This document shows, one piece after another, positions 36,159 to 44,321 of a stretch of 64,000 nucleotides of DNA. The DNA lies in the NCBI GenBank assembly GCA_946553025.1, contig CAMNRM010000008.1, positions 1-64,000 on the forward strand, in the 5' to 3' direction. Both the position numbers and the translations under genes were made by a program. Source of the stretch: an uncultured Clostridium sp. GTDB taxonomy: Bacteria > Bacillota > Clostridia > Lachnospirales > Lachnospiraceae. Each line of letters starts with the position of its first letter. The stretch's first letter is position 1. The notes under the pieces are model-generated. The model searched no databases. It had not been told where the DNA came from and saw nothing but the letters and a program-made list of their open reading frames with translations.

Positions 36159-37200
36159 TGTTGTAGTGCCGTGTTTTAATGAAGAGGAAAATGTAGAACC
36201 CATGGCGCAGGCAATCCGGGAAGTTTTTGCAAAAGATCTTCCGGATTACGGCTATGAACTTATCTTTATTGACAATGATTCTTCCGACCAGACCCGAAAT
36301 ATTATCCGCCGTCTGTGTGAGGAAGATCGGAATATTAAGGGGATTTTTAACGCAAAAAATTTCGGGCAGTTTAACTCGCCGTACTACGGTATGCTGCAGA
36401 GCAGCGGCGACTGTACCATCCTGGTTGCTGCTGACTTTCAGGACCCGGTGGAGATGATTCCCCGCTTTGTTTTAGAGTGGGAGTACGGCTATAAAATCGT
36501 TATCGGCATTAAGAATTCCAGCCAGGAAAACAAGCTGATGTACTGGCTTCGGGGCTGTTATTATAAGCTGATTAAAAAGCTTTCCGATGTGGAACAGATT
36601 GAGCAGTTCACCGGTTTCGGACTCTATGATGCGGAGTTTGTTCAGGTTCTCCGCGACCTGGATGACCCGACGCCGTTTCTGCGCGGAATCGTGGCGGAAC
36701 TAGGGTTTCGGCGCAAGGAAATTCCCTATGAACAGCCGCTGCGCCGTGCCGGAAAGACGAGCAATAATTTTTACCGGCTCTACGATGCAGCCATGTTAAG
36801 CATTACCTCCTACACCAAGGTGGGGCTTCGTCTGGCAACGATTGCGGGGAGTCTGTGCTCGGCCTTTTTTATGGTGGTTGCCGTGATTTATCTGGTGATG
36901 AAGCTGGTCTACTGGGACCGTTTTCCTGCCGGGATGGCACCGCTTTTAATCGGGGTCTGCTTCCTTGGATCGGTGCAGATTTTCTTTATCGGCATGGTGG
37001 GAGAGTATGTGCTGAGCATTAACCAGAGGGTGATGAAGCGCCCACTGGTGGTTGAAGAGGAACGCATAAATTTTGAGTATCCGCCGGGAAAGCCTGCTGC
37101 TTCGCCAAATCCGTACAGGAAGAGGAGAAGGAGGAAGAAACCGGTTGCGGCAAAGGAAAAGCCGGCTGCTGTGGAGGTTAGGGATGAAGTACAAGATTGA
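36139..37200 (+). CDS. Glycosyltransferase family 2, DPM1/GtrB-like with C-terminal TM helices
   Basis: ISVVVPCFNEEENVEPMAQAIREVF; AADFQDPVEMIPRFV; C-terminal TM pair. Confidence 0.92.
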   Translation: MKTKTISVVVPCFNEEENVEPMAQAIREVFAKDLPDYGYELIFIDNDSSDQTRNIIRRLCEEDRNIKGIFNAKNFGQFNSPYYGMLQSSGDCTILVAADFQDPVEMIPRFVLEWEYGYKIVIGIKNSSQENKLMYWLRGCYYKLIKKLSDVEQIEQFTGFGLYDAEFVQVLRDLDDPTPFLRGIVAELGFRRKEIPYEQPLRRAGKTSNNFYRLYDAAMLSITSYTKVGLRLATIAGSLCSAFFMVVAVIYLVMKLVYWDRFPAGMAPLLIGVCFLGSVQIFFIGMVGEYVLSINQRVMKRPLVVEEERINFEYPPGKPAASPNPYRKRRRRKKPVAAKEKPAAVEVRDEVQD

Positions 37201-39463
37201 TGTAGTCCGCATAAGAGAAAATACCATGACGCTAAACGGCTGGGTTCTGGGGAGAAAACTGGATGCAAAGGCAGATTTTTTTGTCGAGGATGAGAACCAT
37301 AATCCCGTGCCTTTTCGTCATGTTCCCGTCCGCAGAGATGACGTCAGCCAGGCGTATTTTAAGCAGATTTATGACCGGGATTTTGGCTTTGATATCCGTT
37401 TTCCTTATGAACGCGGGAAGGATTATTACCTGACAATCCAGTGTGAGGGACAGAAAGTCAGGGTAAAATATAACGAGGAACTGATGAAAAAACGTACCAG
37501 CGTGGCCTATAAGCGGGTGCTGCAGCTTAAAGGGATGATGAACTTGGAAACCCTGCAGGAGGCTGTGGATTTCGGGAAAGAACATGGGATAAAAGCGCTT
37601 CTTTTAAAGGTAAAGCATAAGGTGCAGGGCCTTGAAAATGAGTACGATTACGGGGAATGGCATGAGCTTACAAAGATTTCCAACGAGGAACTGGAAGCGC
37701 AGAAAACCACGCATTTTGCCGTTGAACCGAAGTTTTCCATCGTGATTCCCGCCTATAAGACACCGGAGTATTATCTAAAAGAAATGCTGGAATCCATACG
37801 CAGCCAGACCTATACAAACTGGGAAGTCTGTGTGGCTGACGGCAGTCCCAGGGGCGAGGGCGTGGAGCGCGTGTTAAAGCGTTTTGCCCAGGAAGATACC
37901 CGGTTTAAGTATGTGATTCTGGGGGAAAATAAGGGGATCTCCGGGAATACCAATGCGGCGATGGAGATGGCTTCGGGGGACTATATCGTGCTGGCAGATC
38001 ATGACGATACCCTGACTCCGGACGCATTATTCTGCTGTGTAAAAGCCATGAACGAGAGCGGGCCTTATGATATTCTTTACTCGGATGAAGATAAGCTGGA
38101 CATGGACGGACAGGCTTTATTTGACCCGCATTTTAAGCCGGATTTTAATGAAGATCTGCTGACCAGCGTGAATTATATCTGCCATCTTTTTGTGGTGGAT
38201 CGGGATCTTGTCAGGGAAGTGGGAGGCTTTCGCCAGGAGTTTGACGGGGCGCAGGATTATGACTTTATTTTCCGCTGTACGGAGAAAACCACAAAGATCT
38301 GTCACATTCCCAGGGTGCTCTATCACTGGCGCTGCCATATGAACTCAACCTCCAGCAATCCCGAGAGCAAGACCTATGCTTTTGAGGCGGGTGCAAGGGC
38401 GATTAAGGCGCATTTTGAACGCCTTGGGATAGGCGTGGAGTCGGTGGAAAAGGGGATTGACTACGGGATTTACCACACCCGTTTTGCCCTGGAATCCGAG
38501 CCTTTGGTGTCAGTGATCATCCCCAATAAAGATCACCAGAAGGATTTGGAAACCTGTCTTACTTCGCTTCTTGACAAGGGAACCTATAAGAATCTGGAAG
38601 TGATTGTGGTGGAAAATAACAGCACCGATCCGGAAACCTTCCGCTACTATGAGGAGCTTCAAAAGCGGCGAAGCCAGGTGAAGGTGGTGACCTGGGAGAA
38701 GGAATTTAATTTTTCAGCCATCAATAATTTCGGCGTGACCTTTGCCCGCGGGGAATACCTTTTATTCTTAAATAATGACGTGGAAGTGATCGAGCCGGAG
38801 GTTATCCGGGAGATGTTAGGCTATGCCGTGCGGGAGGACGTGGGCGTTGTGGGCGCAAGGCTTTTGTACGAGGACGGGACGATCCAGCACGCCGGGGTGG
38901 TTATCGGCTTCGGCGGCATTGCCGGGCACACCTTTATCGGGCTTCACCAGGCGGAGAGCAGCTATTTCCACCGCGCCATGTGCGCCCAGGATTACAGTGC
39001 GGTGACGGCGGCCTGCATGATGAGTAAGAAAAGTCTTTTTGCACAGGTGGGGGGCTTTCGGGAGGAGCTTGCCGTGGCCTTTAATGATATCGATTACTGC
39101 CTGAAAATCCGCAGCCTGGGAAAAAAGGTGGTTTACAATCCCTATGCTTTGTTGTATCATTATGAATCGAAATCAAGAGGACTGGAAGATACGCCGCAGA
39201 AGGTGGAGCGGTTTAACCGGGAGGTTGCTCGGTTTATCGGCTACTGGCCCGAGATTGTTATCCAGGGCGACCCCTATTATAACCCCAACCTGACCCTGCG
39301 CAAGTCGAATTTTGCGCTCAGGGATTTGTTAAAGGAAAAAATCGGGGAACCTTATCCGTTAGATGTCTATATGCCTTATATGGAACCTGCGGTGAAGGAG
39401 AGGGTTTCGGCGCTCTACCGGGAAAAAACCGGAAAGGAATTAGAAGAACCTTCACGCACATAG
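37184..39463 (+). CDS. Large two-domain family 2 glycosyltransferase
   Basis: FSIVIPAYKTPEYYLKEMLESIRSQTYTNWEVCVADGSPR and VSVIIPNKDHQKDLETCLTSLLDKGTYKNLEVIVVENNST. Confidence 0.92.
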   Translation: MKYKIDVVRIRENTMTLNGWVLGRKLDAKADFFVEDENHNPVPFRHVPVRRDDVSQAYFKQIYDRDFGFDIRFPYERGKDYYLTIQCEGQKVRVKYNEELMKKRTSVAYKRVLQLKGMMNLETLQEAVDFGKEHGIKALLLKVKHKVQGLENEYDYGEWHELTKISNEELEAQKTTHFAVEPKFSIVIPAYKTPEYYLKEMLESIRSQTYTNWEVCVADGSPRGEGVERVLKRFAQEDTRFKYVILGENKGISGNTNAAMEMASGDYIVLADHDDTLTPDALFCCVKAMNESGPYDILYSDEDKLDMDGQALFDPHFKPDFNEDLLTSVNYICHLFVVDRDLVREVGGFRQEFDGAQDYDFIFRCTEKTTKICHIPRVLYHWRCHMNSTSSNPESKTYAFEAGARAIKAHFERLGIGVESVEKGIDYGIYHTRFALESEPLVSVIIPNKDHQKDLETCLTSLLDKGTYKNLEVIVVENNSTDPETFRYYEELQKRRSQVKVVTWEKEFNFSAINNFGVTFARGEYLLFLNNDVEVIEPEVIREMLGYAVREDVGVVGARLLYEDGTIQHAGVVIGFGGIAGHTFIGLHQAESSYFHRAMCAQDYSAVTAACMMSKKSLFAQVGGFREELAVAFNDIDYCLKIRSLGKKVVYNPYALLYHYESKSRGLEDTPQKVERFNREVARFIGYWPEIVIQGDPYYNPNLTLRKSNFALRDLLKEKIGEPYPLDVYMPYMEPAVKERVSALYREKTGKELEEPSRT

Positions 39464-39490
39464 GCGGCAGAGAAGGATAGCGGCTGTTTT

Positions 39491-40558
39491 ATGCGGCGGC
39501 GGACAGATGAAAGGAAAGACATGGAAAGACAAGTCAGAGAAAGTACAGGCAGCCAGGTTACGGTGATTATTCCCAATTATAACGGAATGAAGTATCTGCC
39601 GGACTGTATGGAAGCACTGCGGGCGCAGACCTGCCGGGATTTTACGGTGCTGGTGGTGGATAACGGCTCACAGGACGGGAGTGAGGCGTGGTTAAGAGAA
39701 CAGGGGATACCTACGGTTTTCCTCCCTGAAAATCTGGGCTTTTCCGGAGCGGTAAATATCGGAATTAAAAAAAGTTCAACGCCATTTGTCATTCTTTTGA
39801 ATAATGATACCAAGGTGGACAAAAACTATATCAGGGAAATGCTTCGGGCCGTGAAGCGTTCGCCGAAGATATTTTCGGTGAGCAGCAAGATGGTTCAGCT
39901 TTATCATCCGGAATTGATGGATGACGCGGGGGATATGTACTGCCTTTTGGGCTGGGCCTTCCAGCGGGGCGTGGGGCGTAACTCTGCGGGCTACAACCGT
40001 CCGATGCGGATCTTTTCGGCATGTGCAGGGGCGGCGTTATACCGCAGGGAGGTTTTTGAGGAAATCGGGTATTTTGACGAGATGCATTTTGCCTATCTGG
40101 AGGATTTGGATGTGGGCTACCGTGCAAGGATTTGCGGCTATGATAATGTTTACTGTCCGTCGGCCCTGGTGTACCATGTGGGAAGCGGTACGACCGGTTC
40201 CAAGTACAATTCCTTTAAGGTAAAGCTTGCCGCAAGGAACAATATCTACCTGAACTATAAGAACATGCCTCTTTTGCAGCTTTTGCTGAACCTTCCGGGA
40301 ATTACGGCAGGGATTTTGCTGAAATTTGCGTTTTTTTATAAGCTTGGATTTGCCGGGGACTACCTTGCCGGGATAAAAGAGGGTATCTGCACCAGGAAGC
40401 AATGTAAAAAAGTCCCGTACCGCAAGGAAAGATTTAAGAATTACCTTGCCGTCGAAGGGGAGCTTTTCGCGGCGACCTTCCTCTATACCTATGAGTTTTC
40501 CAGCCGGCAGCTTGCAAAAGTTATCCGCCGCGTAATCGGCACACGGCAGTTGAGGTGA
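39491..40558 (+). CDS. Glycosyltransferase family 2 (rhamnosyltransferase-like)
   Basis: VTVIIPNYNGMKYLPDCMEALRAQTCRDFTVLVVDNGSQDGS; alternative start at 39521. Confidence 0.92.
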   Translation: MRRRTDERKDMERQVRESTGSQVTVIIPNYNGMKYLPDCMEALRAQTCRDFTVLVVDNGSQDGSEAWLREQGIPTVFLPENLGFSGAVNIGIKKSSTPFVILLNNDTKVDKNYIREMLRAVKRSPKIFSVSSKMVQLYHPELMDDAGDMYCLLGWAFQRGVGRNSAGYNRPMRIFSACAGAALYRREVFEEIGYFDEMHFAYLEDLDVGYRARICGYDNVYCPSALVYHVGSGTTGSKYNSFKVKLAARNNIYLNYKNMPLLQLLLNLPGITAGILLKFAFFYKLGFAGDYLAGIKEGICTRKQCKKVPYRKERFKNYLAVEGELFAATFLYTYEFSSRQLAKVIRRVIGTRQLR

Positions 40559-41979
40559 ACATTATGATAAAGGATAATCAGAAATCATTGAACCGTTCCC
40601 AGGTGCTGCTGGACGCGGCGACCATTATTGCTTCTTATGCACTGGCCTGGTATATCATTATTGAAAGCGGGATTTACCAGCAGGCGGGAGGCGTGCTTGC
40701 CCCAAGGGTTTACTTCATCCCCCTGGTGGTGATTGTGCCGGGTTATCTGCTTTTGTACAGCATTTTCCATCTGTACACGCCCAGGCGGGTGCAGCGCAGC
40801 CGTGTGGAACTGGCCAATATCAGCAAGGCGAATGCCATCGGTGTGCTGACCTTTACCCTGATCCTGTACCTGGGCGGTAAAAATCCATATTTTTACAATT
40901 TTTCCCGTGCCATGGTTCTGACGTTTTTTGCGATTAACACCCTGGCGGAAACCCTGGTGCGCAATATTATCCGACGGGTTCTGCGCTCCATGCGCTCAAA
41001 AGGCTATAACCAGAAGCACATCCTGCTCATTGGCTACAGCCAGGCGGCAGAGGAGTTTATCGACCGCATTCTGGCAAATCCGGAGTGGGGTTACCACATC
41101 CACGGGATGCTGGACAATCATCATCCGGCCGGCTTTACCTACCGCAAGGTTGCGGTTCTTGGGAAGATTGAGGAACTGGATGCCTTGCTGGAGAAAAACA
41201 CCCTGGATGAGATTGCCATTACGTTAAGCCTGAAAGAATATGAAAACTTAAAATCCATTGTAGCCGCCTGTGAAAAGAGCGGCGTCCACACGAAATTTAT
41301 CCCGGATTACAATAAGATCATCCCAACCATTCCCTACACGGAGGATCTGCAGGGGCTTCCGGTCATCAATATCCGCCATGTCCCGCTTAATGATCTGTTA
41401 AATGCGACCGTGAAGAGGATGATGGATATCTTCGGGGCTGTTGTGGCCATTATTTTATTTTCGCCGGTAATGCTTTTAACGGTCATCCTGATTAAGCTGA
41501 CCTCCCCGGGACCGGTGATTTACAGGCAGGAGAGGGTGGGGCTTCACAACCATCCCTTCCAGATGTACAAGTTCCGCTCCATGGCCGTACAGCCCCCGGC
41601 AGCGGAAAAAAGCAAGTGGACGACACCGAACGACCCGCGGGTAACGCTGGTGGGGAAGATTATCCGCAGAACCAGCATCGATGAAATGCCCCAGTTTTTT
41701 AATATCTTAAAAGGCGATATGAGCCTGGTGGGGCCAAGACCGGAAAGACCTTTTTTTGTCGAACGCTTTAAAGAAGAGATCCCCCGCTACATGATTAAGC
41801 ACCAGGTTCGTCCCGGTCTGACCGGATGGGCGCAGGTGAACGGCTATCGGGGAGATACTTCGATTACGAAGAGAATTGAACATGATTTATATTATATCGA
41901 AAACTGGACCTTGGGATTTGATGTTAAAATCTTATTTTTAACGATATTCAAGGGATTTATTAATAAGAATGCGTATTGA
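40555..41979 (+). CDS. Undecaprenyl-phosphate phosphoglycosyltransferase (WbaP/WcaJ-type)
   Basis: N-terminal TM helices, CoA-binding-like middle, C-terminal VKRMMDIFGAVVAIILFSPVMLLTVILIKLTSPGPVIYRQERVGLHNHPFQMYKFRSM...GDMSLVGPRPERP. Confidence 0.95.
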   Translation: MNIMIKDNQKSLNRSQVLLDAATIIASYALAWYIIIESGIYQQAGGVLAPRVYFIPLVVIVPGYLLLYSIFHLYTPRRVQRSRVELANISKANAIGVLTFTLILYLGGKNPYFYNFSRAMVLTFFAINTLAETLVRNIIRRVLRSMRSKGYNQKHILLIGYSQAAEEFIDRILANPEWGYHIHGMLDNHHPAGFTYRKVAVLGKIEELDALLEKNTLDEIAITLSLKEYENLKSIVAACEKSGVHTKFIPDYNKIIPTIPYTEDLQGLPVINIRHVPLNDLLNATVKRMMDIFGAVVAIILFSPVMLLTVILIKLTSPGPVIYRQERVGLHNHPFQMYKFRSMAVQPPAAEKSKWTTPNDPRVTLVGKIIRRTSIDEMPQFFNILKGDMSLVGPRPERPFFVERFKEEIPRYMIKHQVRPGLTGWAQVNGYRGDTSITKRIEHDLYYIENWTLGFDVKILFLTIFKGFINKNAY

Positions 41980-41980
41980 G

Positions 41981-42024
41981 GTTACTGATCCGTGCAGCAG
42001 ATGTGCAGATACGCAAACAGTAAT
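41981..42024. repeat. Weak dyad repeat variant (gttactgatc...aaacagtaat)
   Basis: Degenerate arms of the same motif between two EPS genes. Confidence 0.3.
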
Positions 42025-42052
42025 GATTAAGGATACATGATGAGGACTAACC

Positions 42053-44179
42053 ATGGGATATGATTTGAATGATGAACGAAACGGTCTGCAAAGACCCCGG
42101 AGCCGAAGAAGGGGGCAGAGTGCAGGCCGGGAGGCGGCTCCTGTCCCGCGCTCGCGATCGGCACAGGAAATTCCGCCGCCGGGAAGCTGGGATATGCCGG
42201 GAAATCCGGCGGCAAGCAGCTGGCACAGCAGTGAACGGAAGGGAGAAAAACCGTCGCTGGAACTGGACCCTTCGCTGAAAAACGGGGGAAGGAAGAGAAT
42301 GTCAAAGAAGAAGCGCCGGATAATTACCATGATTATCGCGGAGTGCTTTGCCCTGCTCTTTATCAGCGGCTACGGTTACTGGGCAAGAACCTGGAACCAG
42401 ATGCAGAGGATGGATGACTGGATTCCGGAGGAGATACAGAATCAGAATTTTTCGGTCGATCTTCCGCAGTATGAAAAGCAAAAAGGGCACTGGGGCATTT
42501 ATATTTTCGGTGTGGACAGCCGCGGGACGAATGTGGGCAAGGACACCCATTCGGACGTGAATATCGTGTGCGACATTAACCATGATACCGGGGAGATCCG
42601 CCTGGTCAGCGTGTTCCGTGATTCCTATTTAAATATTAATGATAAAAATGAATATAATAAAATCAACCAGGCTTATTTCCGCGGAGGTCCTGCGGAGGCG
42701 GCAAAGGCGTTAAATAAAAACCTGGACTTAAATATCCTTGACTATGTGACCTTTAACTGGAAGGCGGTAGCCGACGGAATTAACCTTTTGGGCGGCGTGG
42801 ATATGGAGATCAGCCGTGCCGAGTTTGCCTATATTAACTCGTTTATTACTGAAACCGTAAAGGCAACCGGGGTGTATTCCGAACATTTAAAGGGTCCCGG
42901 GATGCAGCACTTAGACGGTGTGCAGGCTGTGGCTTACGGTCGGCTTCGCCTGATGGATACGGATTATGCGCGGACGGAACGCCAGAGAAAGGTGATTCAG
43001 GCTGCGTTTGAAAAAGCGAAAAAGGCCGATATCAATACGTTAAATCAACTGGCCCTGGTGATCTTTCCTCAAGTGGCAACCAGCGTGGATTTGGCGGATA
43101 TTTTAAAGCTTCTTGGCAATGTGGGAAATTACCATATCGGAGAAACCGGAGGATTCCCCTTTGCCCGGGGCGATGCCAATATGGGCAGAAAGGGTGCCTG
43201 TGTTATTCCGCAGACCTTAGAGAGCAATGTTATCGAACTCCATGAATTTTTGTACGGGCAGGAGGACTATACGCCGAGTGAGTCCGTAAAGACCTTCAGC
43301 GCCAAAATTTCCAGCGATACCGGAATGTACAGCCAGGGCGTGTCCATCGACCATGTGTCGACCACCGGAGGTTCGGTTCCGCGCCCCGCAAAACAGCAGG
43401 AGAAGGAAAAGCCAAAGAAGACCGAAGCTTCCGACGAAGATAAGGACGATGAAGATGAGGAGAGTAAGCGGGAAGAAACCGGGGAAGACGGCGAAATCAT
43501 TGACCGCGGGGAAGACGAAACCTCCGATGACGCGCAGATGACGGAAATCCCGAAGCCCGGGGAGAAGCGGCCCACATCAACCCTTTATCCGGATGAGCCG
43601 GGAACCCAGGAACCGACCCCTTCCAGACCTTCGCCCACGTCGCCTGTGCATCCCGGAAACAGTCAGGGAAGCAATGTCCCGGATGTTCCTTCGCCGAATT
43701 CGCCGACCCAGGGAAACCGGCACCCGAATACCCAGGAGCCGACAGGAAACCGTCCAACCGAAGCAAACCCGCCAACGGCAGGAAACCGCCCGACAGAGGC
43801 AAACCCGCCGACCGCAGGGAATCAACCGACGGGGTCAAACCCGCCGACGGCAGGAAATCATCCGAGCGGGTCAAACCCACCGACCGCAGGGAATCAACCG
43901 ACGGGAGCAAATCCGCCGACGGCAGGAAACCATCCGAGCGGGTCAAATTCGCCGACGGCAGGAAACCATCCGAGCGGGTTAAATCCACCGACCGCAGGGA
44001 ATCAACCGACGGGAGCAAATCCGCCGGCCGCAGGGAATTCGTCGCCGACGGATAATCCCGCAGGCCCGACGCAGAGTACGCCGGATGTGCCTCCGCCAGT
44101 ATCCAACGGCCCTACATCGGTGGTTGTACCGGATAATCAAGTGATTTCCTACGATGGACCGCCTGGTTCCGGAAATTAA
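42053..44179 (+). CDS. LytR-CpsA-Psr (LCP) family protein with long Pro/Asn-rich repeat tail
   Basis: GVDSRGTNVGKDTHSDVNIVCDINHDTGEIRLVSVFRDSYLNI; GVQAVAYGRLRLMDTDYARTERQRKVI; repeat tail NPPTAGNQPTGS. Confidence 0.93.
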   Translation: MGYDLNDERNGLQRPRSRRRGQSAGREAAPVPRSRSAQEIPPPGSWDMPGNPAASSWHSSERKGEKPSLELDPSLKNGGRKRMSKKKRRIITMIIAECFALLFISGYGYWARTWNQMQRMDDWIPEEIQNQNFSVDLPQYEKQKGHWGIYIFGVDSRGTNVGKDTHSDVNIVCDINHDTGEIRLVSVFRDSYLNINDKNEYNKINQAYFRGGPAEAAKALNKNLDLNILDYVTFNWKAVADGINLLGGVDMEISRAEFAYINSFITETVKATGVYSEHLKGPGMQHLDGVQAVAYGRLRLMDTDYARTERQRKVIQAAFEKAKKADINTLNQLALVIFPQVATSVDLADILKLLGNVGNYHIGETGGFPFARGDANMGRKGACVIPQTLESNVIELHEFLYGQEDYTPSESVKTFSAKISSDTGMYSQGVSIDHVSTTGGSVPRPAKQQEKEKPKKTEASDEDKDDEDEESKREETGEDGEIIDRGEDETSDDAQMTEIPKPGEKRPTSTLYPDEPGTQEPTPSRPSPTSPVHPGNSQGSNVPDVPSPNSPTQGNRHPNTQEPTGNRPTEANPPTAGNRPTEANPPTAGNQPTGSNPPTAGNHPSGSNPPTAGNQPTGANPPTAGNHPSGSNSPTAGNHPSGLNPPTAGNQPTGANPPAAGNSSPTDNPAGPTQSTPDVPPPVSNGPTSVVVPDNQVISYDGPPGSGN
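43739..44040 (+). repeat. 36-nt (12-aa) coding tandem repeat in LCP protein tail
   Basis: Units NPPTAGN[RQH]P[TS][GE][SAL]. Confidence 0.9.
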
Positions 44180-44321
44180 TAATTCTATTAGAATTCTATC
44201 ACAATTTAGTCACAATTCATTGTTAGAATCTCTGATGTAAACAAAAAAAGCCTGCATGTAATGATTTTGGTTTTAGTAAAGACATCGATTACGGAACTGC
44301 CGAATCAGAAAGGAGATTCTT

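Noticed and set aside
43497-44018. Antisense ORF with repeats, and possible CRISPR-like array
   Set aside because: The 36-nt periodic units are coding repeats of the LCP tail with no unique spacers, so this is not a CRISPR array.
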